A stretch of DNA of 64,000 nt, taken from the NCBI GenBank assembly GCA_963700305.1, contig CAVOXB010000009.1:18985-82984 (forward strand). The letters run 5' to 3'. Positions within the stretch are counted from its first letter, which is position 1; the number at the start of each line of letters is the position of its first letter. Below the pieces are notes generated by a model. It was given only the letters and a program-made list of their open reading frames with translations. It was not told the origin of the DNA and did not search any database. This document shows, piece by piece, positions 1-9,104 of this stretch. Source of the stretch: Desulfomonile sp963700305. Lineage in GTDB: Bacteria > Desulfobacterota > Desulfomonilia > Desulfomonilales > Desulfomonilaceae. Both the position numbers and the translations under genes were made by a program.

Positions 1-12
1 ACGAGGCTGGAA

Positions 13-456
13 ATGAACAGACCACTAAAGACGAGAACTTGGGACGACGACGGCCCTGTCATAATGTCAGTGTATGACATTGCCCTCAATGAGATCGTTC
101 GAGAGGCGGACAGGGAATACGTGACGGTCGGCGACGACAAGGTTGGACGATTGTTGATCCTCCTGGAAATCACCGCAGGTAAGCGTGGTCTCTTGTTTAA
201 TCCGGGAAGCGACTTGGGTGTGTCGCGCGGACAGCTTTCTTGTCTCTGGTACTACGTGGAGCGGCAGGGTTTTCCGCCAGAGCCAACGCTGATGAAAATT
301 GTTTACAACTGGAAAGAGGTTGTGAAGCGAGTCGGTTGCTACAGCGGGAGGGGGTTGCGCGAGAACTCGGGAGTCATCAACCTCGGATCTTTATGTAAAT
401 TCCGGGTCAGCTTACTGACCGCTTTTGAGGATTTTTTGGAACAGGATGAACCATAA
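13..456 (+). CDS. Hypothetical protein, 147 aa
   Basis: An open frame of 147 codons starts at an ATG twelve bases into the window, after a purine-rich GGCTGGAA. I do not recognise the family. The protein is soluble, with no signal peptide or membrane segment. A stretch around residues 45-75 (DKVGRLLILLEITAGKRGLL, then a GVSRGQ segment) could be a small DNA-binding or plasmid-maintenance fold, but that is only an impression. It sits about 90 bp upstream of the RepA-like ATPase on the same strand, so the two may belong to one replication or maintenance module of a mobile element. It has no frameshift, unlike its neighbour. Confidence 0.5.
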   Translation: MNRPLKTRTWDDDGPVIMSVYDIALNEIVREADREYVTVGDDKVGRLLILLEITAGKRGLLFNPGSDLGVSRGQLSCLWYYVERQGFPPEPTLMKIVYNWKEVVKRVGCYSGRGLRENSGVINLGSLCKFRVSLLTAFEDFLEQDEP

Positions 457-545
457 AAAACGAAACCCGCTTGGATGGAGCGGGTGTTCGAGTTCGGAAA
501 ATCTCACAAAAAAAGAAAGGAAATATTTTTAAGGAGTGGCTTACT

Positions 546-1965
546 ATGACAAAATCGAACGGCAATGTCAAACCAATAGCCAATGTTCCAGACATCGAAG
601 CGATTTTAAAAAATATCCGTGGTCTCGGTTATGTCGCCAACGGCGGGATGGCCGGTATTAATATCAATTGCGCAGAGAGCGGGATTGTGTCCTTTTCCGG
701 GAAGAACCGCCATGAATTCAGTTTCATCTGTAGCAGACTCGGACTAGTAAGCATGGGGATAGTCTCCGAGGGCTACGATGCGCAGGTATTCATGCGCCCA
801 GACTTAACGAAACCGCTTCCTAGAAACTACAAACCGGGCCCAGGAATAAGACTTGACCAGGTGACAGCCTGCGTCAACCCGTCCAGGCTGAGGCCGAACC
901 ACGAAGGCAGGTATCTTCCTCGCATCGAAGATTTGCCGATTCTCGATGACGCATCCCTTGCCAGGATTTGCGGCGAGGTGCCGCAGGGCGAGGAAGAAAA
1001 AGAGGAAATACACATTATATCGGGCCGGGACTTGATGACTATGGACATCCCGAAGCCCGAATACGTGGTCAGTGGCATACTGCCTCAGGGGTATTGCCTC
1101 ATGTCCGCCAAACAGAAGCAGGGAAAGAGCACAATCTCAAAGGCGCTCGCGTCACTCGGTTGCGTCGGGGACTCCTTCGCCAAGTCGATGTACCTTCAGC
1201 CGAAGCAGGGGCCGGTATTTTATCTGAGCCTGGAAGAAAATCAGAGTATGGTCAAGCATTGCTTCTCAAAGCTCCTGCAAGGTCGGCCCATGCCGGATGA
1301 CCTCGATTTTACTTCGAGTCACCCGACCAGCAAGAGCGCAATTGAGAAGATCGAGGATTGGATTTTGCAGAAAGAGCAGGCAGGGAAGCAGCCACGGCTT
1401 GTAGTGATTGACATACTCCAACGGATCAGAAACGATCAGGGCAGGAACGAGTCGAGCTATGCTCACGACTATAAAACTGGCAAGCCCTTTCAAGAACTTG
1501 CGGGTAGGCATCCGGGCATCGCAATATTGATGCTGCATCATAACCGGAAATCCGAGAGCGACGATCCTTTTGACAGTCAGTCTGGTTTACGACAGGAAAT
1601 TCCGGTGCTGCCGATACACAGATCAATGTGAAGTCCAAAAAGGCCGAGAAATACTCGATCCTGCATATCATGGGCAGGTTGATTCCAGACAAGCAAGTGG
1701 TCCTGGTATTCGACGAGAAGCACCTGGACTACTCGTGGAGAGACCCCGAATGGTTTTTGATATCAGTGGAGCGCCGAGAGATACTGGAATACATAGAGAG
1801 AACCGGGACGACTTGTTCAGTCCGAACCAAATAGCAGTAGAACTCAAGAAAGAAACGGCGACCGTCCGAAAGCTGATGTCGCTCATGGCCGCAGACGGCC
1901 AAATTATTCGAGTAAAATACGGCAAATACAAGGCGGCAGGTTTTTTTTCAGAAGAGGAAGTTTAA
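546..1965 (+). pseudogene. RepA-like AAA/RecA-fold ATPase (helicase RepA family), two frameshifts
   Basis: The start at 546 follows AAGGAGTGGCTT, a strong ribosome binding site; the frame is open further upstream but without one. The Walker A-like loop is KQKQGKST at about residue 195, followed by the RecA-fold strand VVIDILQRIR and a motif near LMLHHNRKSESDDPFDS, as in the RepA hexameric helicase/AAA_25 family of plasmids and prophages. The frame breaks near 1590 and resumes as GAADTQINVKSKKAEK. It breaks again near 1797 and resumes as ENRDDLFSPNQIAVELKK, a C-terminal winged-helix-like segment ending at 1965. The pieces join into one protein of about 470 aa. The iteron-like array lies directly downstream, which fits a replication module. 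Decay and sequencing error cannot be told apart from one sequence. Confidence 0.75.
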
Positions 1966-1992
1966 AAAATCTCCTAAATATATCCCTCTACG

Positions 1993-2280
1993 TTCACACT
2001 TCGGGTTATCGCAAGTAATTCCGGTAACTAAAGTGTGAACGGCCTAAACGCCCAAATTCACACTTCGGATTATCGATAGTAATTCCAATCACTAAAGTGT
2101 GAACGGTCCAAATTCACACTTCGGGAAAGTGGCTGATACAGCTAAATTCACACTTATCTAATTGACTTCCCTAAGTGATTTAGCTAGTGTGAACGGTGTG
2201 AACGGGGCCCGTTCACACTTTTGCAAGCTTTAACTAATTGGAATATCACTTAAAAAGAAGAAGTGTGACAGTGTGAACGT
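1993..2280. repeat. Iteron-like array of TTCACACTT / AAGTGTGAA sites
   Basis: At least nine copies of a 9-10 bp word occur within 290 bp. TTCACACTT lies at 1993, 2057, 2113, 2147 and 2212. The inverted form AAGTGTGAA or a close variant lies at 2031, 2095, 2185, 2195, 2261 and 2270. The first two pairs form long inverted repeats with similar interiors (a TCGG-TTATCG-AGTAATTCC pattern between the arms). The array begins just after the stop of the RepA-like ATPase and contains AT-rich runs. Such arrays are typical of plasmid origins bound by a Rep protein, or of multi-site operators. Nothing here proves origin activity. Confidence 0.7.
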
Positions 2281-2707
2281 AGATATATATGGAGTCCTTT
2301 TATAAACCCATTATTTAACCATTGAGCTTCAAGACGCCTTTGCATTAGATGATATCCCAGCTTTTGATATGACAATCACGCTTTAGAATGCCTTTCAGGA
2401 TACATCAGCGTCAGGTCGGCAACCTCTGCTCATGGGATGAGAAAATGGCCTCTGGTAATACTTGGTAATATCTGTTCTAAGCCAGAGCTACGAACTGAGC
2501 AGCAGCAACAAGACAACCCTATCTGAATGACGTTTGCGGACTTCTTTGCCACTAGGCCCATGGTTGCTGGCTATCCGGTGGCATGCTGTTGCTTTTCCCG
2601 CTTGCCTGAGCTACATCGAACCCTACGAGACGCAGCTATAAATCTGCACGCGAGATCCATTTCAATTTTCCTCTTGCTTAAGGCACGTAACAATCTAAAA
2701 TGATAGG
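2281..2707. other. Non-coding stretch, no supported gene
   Basis: No frame here has convincing codon use or a recognisable product. The stretch is AT-rich at its left end (GATATATAT). It lies between the iteron-like array and the TnpB gene and probably contains the left end of that insertion element, whose boundary I could not place. Confidence 0.5.
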
Positions 2708-3929
2708 ATGCAGCACAAGAAGACCTCGGTTGCCAAAGAGAATATTCTATCTCGGGCCTACAAGGTCGAGATTGAGCCAACGAAGGAGCAGGTAAACCTG
2801 TTTGGCAATATATTGGAGCGGCCAGATTTATTTGGAACCGAGCGCTGGATCTTGACCAGAAAGCATACGCGGAGACGGGTAAGCGGCTAAGTTGGGTTGA
2901 ATTGAGTCGGCGATTTACTCAGTGGAGAGCCGAAATTGATTGGTTGAAGGGCATCCCAAGGTCGATTGGTGACGTGGTTATTGAGGGTTTGGAGCAGTCC
3001 TACATAAAATTTTTCTTTAGATTGAAACAAAAGGCTGCGGGCAAGCTGCTACCAGACGAAAATGTCAAAGAGCCACAATTCAGAAAGAAGTTTAAAGGAC
3101 GGAAGAATTTTACCATTAAAGGCGGCAAAGCTAGTGTGATTAAAATCACAAATGACAGCGTTAGGCTTCAGACAGATAGGAGCGATAAAGCTTAAAGAAA
3201 AAGGCTACATACCCGGCCCAGAAGTCTTCAGACCATTAAGAGCCACGGTTTCTAACAGGGCCGACCACTGGTTTCTCAGCATCAACGGTGAACTGCAAGC
3301 TGCGAAACTGACCGCACCCCGCGGACGGGCCAGTGCTTGGTGTTGACCTCGGCGTCGGCAAGCTGGCCGTAGTATCGGATGACACACGTTTCGACAACCC
3401 GAAGGCTCTGGGCCTATACCAGAGGAAAAAGGCCAGGCTTCAACGAAAGCTGGCTAGACAGTGGGAGAAGAACGGCAAAAAGCCCACTAAAAATTGGGTG
3501 AAGACCAGAGCAAAGATCGGCCAAGTTGATTACAAGATCGCCAACGTGAGGCAGGACGCAGCCAATAAGGCAAGTACAGCGATAATTCAGAAAGTGCCGA
3601 AAACGGTTGTTATCGAGAACCTGGACGTGAAACGAATGCTTCTCAAAGAAGAAGGAGAAACGAATCGCCGACGAGCTGCAAAGAATCGGGCCAGGGCCGA
3701 TGCGGCTATGGGGGCGTTAAGCCGTCAGATAGAATACAAGGCCAAGTGGCATGGGATCGAGGTGGTCAGGGCGGATCGGTATTTCCCATCTTCTCAGATT
3801 TGCTCTGGCTGCGGCATTAGAAGAGAACAAAAACTGCCGCTCAACGTAAGGGTTTTTCGATGCGATCATTGCGGGTTAGAGATCGATCGAGACTTGAATG
3901 CAGCGAGAAATTTAGCTAAAACTTGGTGA
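2708..3929 (+). pseudogene. tnpB: TnpB-family RNA-guided nuclease (IS605 OrfB), several frameshifts
   Basis: Four overlapping open segments (2708-2890, 2902-3195, 3152-3346 and 3333-3929) join into one IS605/IS1341 OrfB protein of about 400 aa. The N-terminal helix-turn-helix region reads AYKVEIEPTKEQVNLF and, after the first break, ARFIWNRALDLDQKAY. The RuvC-like nuclease is complete in the last segment: GVDLGVGKLAVVSD (first Asp), VIENLDVKRM (Glu), and DRDLNAARNL (last Asp). A zinc ribbon of two CxxC pairs (CSGCG and CDHCG) lies between the last two. TnpB cuts DNA with a guide RNA made from the 3' end of its own element. No tnpA is adjacent, so this would be a tnpB-only element. At least three frameshifts (near 2815, 3165 and 3325) would prevent expression as sequenced. 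Confidence 0.88.
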
Positions 3930-4049
3930 GAAGCAAAGCTGATTTTCAGCAAGTACCGCCGCTGCGGCGGGAGCTTAAGCCTATGGAGATGGGTCGGTAG
4001 ACCTTCGATGAAGTAGGAACCTTGCGTAACCATTTGAGAAATCAAATGG
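3875..4049 (+). ncRNA. Candidate TnpB guide RNA (omegaRNA) and element right end
   Basis: TnpB guide RNAs overlap the 3' end of the gene and run to the right end of the element. Here the stretch after the tnpB stop holds a GC-rich hairpin (CCGCCGC and GCGGCGG, 3957-3971) and ends with a perfect 8-bp hairpin, CCATTTGA-GAAA-TCAAATGG, at 4030-4049, of the kind found at IS605 right ends. The exact element end is not determined. If it is near 4049, the guide would be read from the CRISPR-like repeat that follows. Confidence 0.4.
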
Positions 4050-4137
4050 GGGTTAGCCCACACGCGTGGGGAGCAGAGTATTTTACCCATTCGTCTTCCT
4101 CCAGCCGCGGGTTAGCCCACACGCGTGGGGAGCAGAG
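4050..4137. CRISPR. Two-repeat CRISPR-like unit
   Basis: A 29-nt sequence is repeated exactly at 4050-4078 and 4109-4137, separated by a 30-nt unique spacer. The repeat begins GGGTTAGCCCACACGCG and ends TGGGGAGCAGAG. Its centre, CCCACACGCGTGGG, is a palindrome like that of type I-E repeats. No third repeat follows at the expected distance and no cas genes are in the window. It differs from the orphan type I-E repeat at 11,538-12,862. It could be a remnant array or a short repeat pair tied to the right end of the TnpB element. Confidence 0.5.
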
Positions 4138-4740
4138 ACACACCGGTGCTGTATCCGCGCTGGAGCCCTCTATGGCCTCAATCAACGAACATAAAAATTC
4201 GATATATTTTCGGGAGTCCTCTGCATGATCGTTCCATCAAAATCTGGGATCGTATATGGTTGATTATAAGTAATCATACGGAGCCAGCACACAGAACGCG
4301 ACCTCGGCGGGGGAACACTCTTTTCCGGCTAAGTCTGCGGGGACTCTTGAACACGTCCTATATGAAGACCACCGTTCAAGTCATACAGACTCCAGAGCCC
4401 TTTTCTTGAAGAAACTAACCAGACGGAATGATCCTGGTCTACATCGGACCGCATCTGCGTTCCAGAAGAAGACCACAGGAGCATCAGAGGAACATGACTG
4501 ACTTTCCCCCGTAATCAATCCCAGAACATGGATAAACAGGCGTTGAACGCCGTATGGAGAGGATGATTGTCTTAATCGAGAATGTAATAAATCAGGGAAA
4601 ACACAACGAACCTGCCTTTTGTGAGGCCCTTCATTCACGCCGCTGGAGCCCCAGAAACACAAATCCCCGGTCGGGTTGACCAAGGATCTGAGCCGTTTGC
4701 GCTTTCCCACCGCAGGGAACCTGCTGATGAGGATTTGAGA
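4138..4740. other. About 600 bp without a supported gene
   Basis: Open frames exist on both strands, but none has a ribosome binding site or a protein I can relate to a family. The only structure I see is the repeat unit at its left edge. It ends at the stop of the convergent minus-strand gene at 4741. Confidence 0.5.
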
Positions 4741-5412
4741 TTATCGGTTGATAACACACTTGTCCACCGTTGCCGCTGGCATCACCACGCACTGCCCTTC
4801 ACACATTTCGATAAATGCCCTCGCCATATCGCAGAGCAATGCGCCCTGTTCTGGCAATGAGTTGATGGTGTGCCTGAAGCGGGCCTGCTCCGCATCCGTC
4901 AAACCGGTGGTGTCTCGTTTGGCTTCCTGCGCCTGAAGGCTCTCTTTTTGTTTGAACAGTTGACTGATAGCGGCGGCGTGCTTGCTGGCCGCAGGATTCA
5001 ACGGTGCGCCTTGCTGCGCCGCTGTCAATTCATCGTTCAGGGTTGCCGTGTACAGATCGATCAACTGAGTGATCTTCTCCAGGTCGTTACAATCCCTAAA
5101 CGCCTTCAGCGGTGGCAATTCAGGAGCTTCGGGCTCCGGTCGTGGGGGTGGTATCAGCAATGGGGCGATTCGAGATTTCAACTTGCTGACCATCTTCCGT
5201 AATGAATCCTCACTGGACCCCTTCAAGATCCCTTTTTGCCGGAGCCACCGCGCGGCCTCATTGAGTGAGTGCCCGGCCCTCAGACGTTGATACAGTCCGA
5301 ATAGGGCGTCATTTGGCATTTTTGAGAGGGCAAATCGCTTCCCGGAAGTGCTTGTAATAAGCTTCCGAAGCTGTTTTACCACGTCTTCTCGGCTTGATTT
5401 TCGTATTGCCAT
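4741..5412 (-). CDS. Hypothetical protein, 223 aa, alpha-helical
   Basis: The ATG at 5412 is preceded by GTAGGAGATACAC, a good ribosome binding site. The protein has a basic, helical N-terminal half (residues 1-80, KLRAGHSLNEAARWLRQKGILKG..SLRKMVSKLKSR) that resembles a helix-turn-helix or homing-type DNA-binding segment. A proline-rich linker PPPRPEPEAPELPP follows, then a helical, Ala/Gln-rich C-terminal half. I do not recognise the family. It lies downstream of another hypothetical gene on the same strand (5475-6074), with a terminator between them, so it is probably transcribed separately or by read-through. Its location in recombinase-rich DNA suggests a mobile-element accessory gene. 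Confidence 0.6.
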   Translation of the reverse strand: MAIRKSSREDVVKQLRKLITSTSGKRFALSKMPNDALFGLYQRLRAGHSLNEAARWLRQKGILKGSSEDSLRKMVSKLKSRIAPLLIPPPRPEPEAPELPPLKAFRDCNDLEKITQLIDLYTATLNDELTAAQQGAPLNPAASKHAAAISQLFKQKESLQAQEAKRDTTGLTDAEQARFRHTINSLPEQGALLCDMARAFIEMCEGQCVVMPAATVDKCVINR

Positions 5413-5425
5413 GTGTATCTCCTAC

Positions 5426-5450
5426 AAAAAAGCCCCGGTTACCCGAGGCT
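5426..5450 (-). terminator. Rho-independent terminator
   Basis: On the minus strand, AGCCTCGG-GTAA-CCGGGGCT folds into an 8-bp stem (one G-T pair) followed by six T residues. It lies 25 bases after the stop of the 5475-6074 gene. Confidence 0.75.
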
Positions 5451-5474
5451 CTTGTCAACGACCAGGCGGTCGGT

Positions 5475-6074
5475 CTATCGCATCGATGATCCGAACACGT
5501 CTGACAGACTATCCTGTTTGATCTTCCCGTGCCTCTGGGCGAATTCCTTTACACTCTGGGCGCCCATGCGGGCGGTTTCCAGGGCAGAGGCCAGCCGGTC
5601 AGGTATCGGCTCAGTTTGTGCTTTCCGGGCCCGTGGCCGAAAAAGTGTTCCTGCGAACCCACCGCCTGAGCCCTTAGATCGGAAGCCAGCGCCACCGCCT
5701 AAAACGCCTGCGAATACCCCAGACCTGGGCGCCGGATTTTCTCTTTTCTGGGCCCTGGTGGGATGCAAGCGGGCCCGTGGCTCTGAAACTGGCGTTCCAG
5801 GAATAAAATTCCGATTAAATTCGTCTTTTTCCGCCTGGACAGCGAGGAGCCGGGTTAGGACGCTTCGGAGCATTTCCGTAATTTGGGACATATCGCTTGT
5901 AACATCGTGGCTGGTCGCAAGCTCACTTGCTGGGATCTTTTCAGGCGGAGTCCTGGGAACCACGTTGATTTTGTTGAGTGCGGTCTTCGTGGCCGTGTGG
6001 TCGATAGCCTTCTTGATTCCAGCATTCCCTTTCTTGGAAAGCAGTTCATCCAATCTTTCTTGTGTGATTAACAT
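5475..6074 (-). CDS. Hypothetical protein, about 199 aa
   Basis: I chose the start at 6074 (MLITQERLDELLSKKG) because GGAGGACTCC lies just upstream; the frame extends 13 codons further without a site. The N-terminus, ITQERLDELLSKKGNAGIKKAI, is helical. The middle (residues ~55-85) is a predicted coiled coil, QITEMLRSVLTRLLAVQAEKDEF. The C-terminal half is basic and Gly/Pro-rich, so probably disordered. I do not recognise the family. Small helical-plus-disordered proteins of this kind occur among plasmid and prophage accessory genes, but no function can be given. The gene ends in a clear terminator. It is divergent from the serine recombinase at 6475. Confidence 0.6.
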   Translation of the reverse strand: MLITQERLDELLSKKGNAGIKKAIDHTATKTALNKINVVPRTPPEKIPASELATSHDVTSDMSQITEMLRSVLTRLLAVQAEKDEFNRNFIPGTPVSEPRARLHPTRAQKRENPAPRSGVFAGVLGGGAGFRSKGSGGGFAGTLFRPRARKAQTEPIPDRLASALETARMGAQSVKEFAQRHGKIKQDSLSDVFGSSMR

Positions 6075-6240
6075 TTTTTGGAGTCCTCCGTTCCGCAGTG
6101 GCGGATAAGACAATATTGTGTGCTGATTATCCCATTACTTCGCGCTCATTGCAACGTGTTCACCAAATAATGAGCAACTATCTTTGGGACTGCATTATAC
6201 CAATGGATCGTTTGATGATTACATCATAGCTTAGAATACC

Positions 6241-6293
6241 TAGCTAATATTAGCTAATCGTGGTTGACTTCCTTGTGCTCTTTGCAGTATCAT
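6241..6293 (+). promoter_or_regulatory. Palindromic operator candidate and promoter upstream of the serine recombinase
   Basis: TAGCTAATATTAGCTA at 6241-6256 is a perfect 16-bp palindrome. It is followed by TTGACT (6264-6269) and, 18 bases later, TATCAT (6288-6293), a plausible sigma-70 promoter reading rightward. The 360-bp divergent intergenic region (6114-6474) also holds two hairpins: AAAACGCG/CGCGTTTT at 6322-6344 and CCCCCC/GGGGGG at 6359-6377. These would lie in the leader of the recombinase transcript. Confidence 0.45.
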
Positions 6294-6474
6294 AGACGTG
6301 ATATGAGCGAACAATGTTAGCAAAACGCGGAAAGAGCGCGTTTTACAGATCGGACATGCCCCCCAGAGGCCGGGGGGTCTGGAAATTAGGATTGCGGAGC
6401 CATAGCCCAGGGGTCAAAAAGCGTCTGCAATTTCAGAGTAAAAAGCGGGTATCGGGAACGAAAGGCTCTGAGCA

Positions 6475-7186
6475 ATGAAAAAAAAAGCCGTTGGTTATAT
6501 TAGGGTCTCGACAGAGCAACAAGCCGATGAGGGCTATTCCCTCGAACACCAGGCCGAAAAGATCACTCAGTATGCAGAGCTTAACGATTTGGAGCTGGTT
6601 GACATCAAACAAGACGCTGGTATCAGCGGTAAGAGCATGAACGGAAGGCCCGGAATTGAGGCCGCTCTGGACATGATAACCGGCGGAAAAGTCCACCATT
6701 TGATCGTATACAAGCTCGACAGATTAGCCCGCTCGACTTTTGAAACGCTGGAAATAAGCCGCAAGTTGGAGAAAAAAGGGGGCCGCTCTGCACTCTGTAT
6801 CAGAGAAAATCGACACAGCCAGCTCACACGGTGAGTTTTTCTTCACACTACTAGCCGCACTGGCTCAGATGGAACGACGACAAATCAGCGAGCGGACAAA
6901 AGCCGGCCTTGCGGTGAGAAAACAACAAGGTCTGCGGGTATCCGCCCAGGCTCCTTACGGGTATTGTTTCAGAAAGACCGGCCAAATCATAGTGAACCCA
7001 CACGAGAAGCGCATACTCGAAGAAATGAAACGGCTCCGGGCCGAAGGGTTGACCCTCAAAGAGATAGACAAGGAACTCAAAAAACAAAAGATGCTCAATC
7101 GGAACGGTAAGCCCTTCGGATTTGTCACCATCGGAAGGCTACTCAAGAGGATGGAAAAGGACGATGAGAGGAAGGAACAGGAATGA
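6475..7186 (+). pseudogene. Serine recombinase (resolvase/invertase family), one frameshift
   Basis: The N-terminal catalytic domain is clear: AVGYIRVSTEQQADEGYSLE carries the nucleophile Ser in YxRVST, followed by DAGISGKSMNGRPGIEAALDMI and VYKLDRLARST. The frame breaks within an AAAAAAGGGGG run near 6780. One extra G explains it, and the other frame continues AALHSVSEKIDTASSHGEFFF and then LLAALAQMERRQISERTKAGL. The second part has the Recombinase-domain motif APYGY and a C-terminal helix-turn-helix-like stretch (EGLTLKEIDKELKKQ). The reconstructed protein is about 236 aa, short for large serine integrases but normal for resolvase-like recombinases with a short tail. A homopolymer indel is a likely sequencing error, so the gene may be intact. 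Confidence 0.85.
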
Positions 7187-7252
7187 TGAGAATCAATGAA
7201 GGGTATATGCGAACGGAAATCGGTGGCCTGGTTGCCACCAGGAGATGAGAAG

Positions 7253-7447
7253 ATGAGAGATCATATTTTTGAAGGCATTCTACAAGGTGAGATTCAGAGC
7301 AGACTCGACCGGCTCACGGAGCAGGACCGGCAGGTATTCGACATTGAAGCCGCCAAAGAGGACGTGAGGAGAATCACGCTCAGGAGTGCCGTGGAGAGTC
7401 TAGCCTGGAACTATATAAAACGTCATAGCAGGCGGAGATTGGATTAA
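7253..7447 (+). CDS. Hypothetical protein, 64 aa
   Basis: The start at 7253 follows CCAGGAGATGAGA, a strong ribosome binding site; the upstream extension to 7196 has none. The protein is mostly helical and charged (EIQSRLDRLTEQDRQVFDIEAAKEDVRRITLRSAVE). It is separated by one base from the next gene at 7449, so the two are probably translated together. I do not recognise the family. Confidence 0.55.
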   Translation: MRDHIFEGILQGEIQSRLDRLTEQDRQVFDIEAAKEDVRRITLRSAVESLAWNYIKRHSRRRLD

Positions 7448-7448
7448 C

Positions 7449-7754
7449 ATGAAGAAACGCCCTAAAACCAAAGTCAGATGGGACTTGATTACCGTGGAGA
7501 AAATGGTTGAAGCGACAGGCAAGAAGACCCCGCAGAGGCTCAATCTTGCGACTGCCATGCTGGCCGAGTTTCGGAAACTCGATGATAGTTTTATTCTGGC
7601 AATGAGGAAACTGGCTCAAAAAGGGTTTTGGGCCCAGCGCATCGCAAGTGGCATCTTACTTTTCGAGGCCGGATTTACTACAGATCCGCTTTCCGGATTG
7701 CTTACCAGGCCAAAGAAGCTTGAAAGCTTTGAGGATATCGGGACGGATCACTGA
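7449..7754 (+). CDS. Hypothetical protein, 101 aa
   Basis: The ATG is one base after the stop of the preceding small gene, indicating an operon with translational coupling. The protein is basic at its N-terminus (KKRPKTKVRWDLITVEKMVEATGKKT) and helical after that (LAEFRKLDDSFILAMRKLAQKGFW). No family is recognised. The small size and position between a recombinase and small regulators suggest a mobile-element gene. Confidence 0.5.
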   Translation: MKKRPKTKVRWDLITVEKMVEATGKKTPQRLNLATAMLAEFRKLDDSFILAMRKLAQKGFWAQRIASGILLFEAGFTTDPLSGLLTRPKKLESFEDIGTDH

Positions 7755-7935
7755 TGCCGGTCAAGGCAAAAAGATCCGAAGACTACCCTTATGGGCACCA
7801 GACCCCAAACCGGACCTTTTCCGGCTCTGGATTGAGCGCTTATGCAATGTCGTTAAAAGGAAATCTTTCAGCTTGCCGCAGTAATGGGCACTGGCGGTCG
7901 CCCATAAGGCAGGCATGACACCTTCAGAGGGGTGA

Positions 7936-8169
7936 CGGCTCGCCAGAAGTAATCCTTCAAGGGCACTCCTGCAAAGAATTGCCGCAGGGGATGACCCGAC
8001 TGATTACCTCACCAGACTGAGGGCACTGGCTGATGACAGTGACGGCCACGACGACGAGACGTCCGCGAAATGCGCGAAGTTTGAGCTTACAGGGGACATC
8101 TACCTCCCCACAACAGAGCATCGCTCCGAATCGATTCTGCTAAGCCTGGAAACGAAACTCACAAAATGA
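7936..8169 (+). pseudogene. Remnant reading frame, C-terminal part only
   Basis: An open frame of 77 codons without a start codon follows a TGA at 7933. It reads LLQRIAAGDDPTDYLTRLRALADDSDGHDDETSAKC and then FELTGDIYLPTTEHRSESILLSLETKLTK. The acidic, helical composition looks like real protein, so this is probably the 3' end of a gene whose 5' part is lost or frame-shifted between 7755 and 7935. The family is unknown. Confidence 0.35.
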
Positions 8170-8182
8170 AAGGAAAAATCAG

Positions 8183-8485
8183 ATGGGCCAGCAAGCTCTT
8201 TATGAGTGTGTCGAGTGTGGTTATGGAACCCTTGTGTCCGGCGGGAAAGATCAGGGGTTTGAGATCAGAACCTTAACGGTAGTATGTAAGACCTGCAAAG
8301 AACTTCACGATGTGGTGAGCCATAAGCCTATTTTCGATTCCGACGACCGACTTACGGGCTTCCGTAAGCTGAAAAAACTCCGATGCCCGGAGGGCCACGA
8401 GGTGACAGCATGGAAGCATGGCGACCCTTGCCCGAAGTGCGGAGCCAGCATGGAAATCACACTATACGGTCCACTGTACGATTGA
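8183..8485 (+). CDS. Zinc-ribbon protein, 100 aa
   Basis: The ATG follows AAAGGAAAAATCAG. The protein has three cysteine pairs: CVECGYG near residue 9, CKTCKELHD near 37, and CPKCGAS near 87, the last preceded by CPEGHE. Tandem zinc ribbons of this type occur in small nucleic-acid-binding or redox-adaptor proteins. There is no catalytic motif. It stands alone, with 220 bp of non-coding sequence after it. I cannot name a specific family. Confidence 0.65.
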   Translation: MGQQALYECVECGYGTLVSGGKDQGFEIRTLTVVCKTCKELHDVVSHKPIFDSDDRLTGFRKLKKLRCPEGHEVTAWKHGDPCPKCGASMEITLYGPLYD

Positions 8486-8762
8486 AATGGAGCCCATGAC
8501 CGGGCACGGGTAACATATTAGGATTTCAATGAAATAGCCCACCCAGCCGACTTCGGATCTGATTTCCCAGCAAATAGCTGGAACCTGGACTGCAAAAAAT
8601 TATGGGGTAAAATTCCTGGTTTTCAGGAACAATTTATGATTGAAAAAAAAGGGAAGCAATCCCACCCTACTTTGTTCATATATTTCTACAATCATGCCAT
8701 AAATTAGCTTGCAAAAAGCACGCTGCTTAGTTTATAATGCTTTCAGACCAGAAATAGGGGGT

Positions 8763-9041
8763 ATGATGCTCACTCCAAAACAACTTAAAAAGGCCAGACT
8801 TGCAAAGAAAATGACCGTCACTGAGTTGGCCAGGGCGTTGAAGATGACTGTTCCGTTCGTGTCTGATCTTGAAAAAGGCAACCGTAACCCGTCTCAGAAG
8901 ACCCTGCTCTTACTAGGCAAGGTGCTGGATATTCCCATCTGCATCTGTCCGCATTGCAAGGGTGAGGGTGTGCTTATCAGGGAAATAAAGGCCCGCTTGC
9001 CGCTATACCCGAGAAAAGAGGAGGAAGAGAAAGAGGAATAA
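8763..9041 (+). CDS. XRE-family helix-turn-helix regulator, about 92 aa
   Basis: I chose the start at 8763 (MMLTPKQLKKARLAK) because AATAGGGGG is just upstream; the frame is open 18 codons earlier without a site. Residues 3-58 form an XRE (Cro/CI-like) domain: KQLKKARLAKKMTVTELARA, then VPFVSDLEKGNRNPSQKTLLLL. The tail carries one CPHCKGEGV zinc-knuckle motif and ends in a Glu/Lys run. Such proteins are usual repressors of integrative elements, and this one could control the integrase module that follows. The binding site is not identified. Confidence 0.85.
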   Translation: MMLTPKQLKKARLAKKMTVTELARALKMTVPFVSDLEKGNRNPSQKTLLLLGKVLDIPICICPHCKGEGVLIREIKARLPLYPRKEEEEKEE

Positions 9042-9104
9042 CCGGGCCCTGCCCGTTATCAAATGCGCATCAGCGCATAATCACATTGAGGAAGGAAAAA
9101 GAAC

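Noticed and set aside
4381..4710. 109-codon minus-strand frame, considered as a possible intron-encoded or transposase fragment
   Set aside because: No motif of any maturase, reverse transcriptase or transposase could be found, and there is no start signal.
5413..6108. 231-codon plus-strand frame
   Set aside because: It is antisense to a minus-strand gene that has a good ribosome binding site and terminator, and its product is of low-complexity type.
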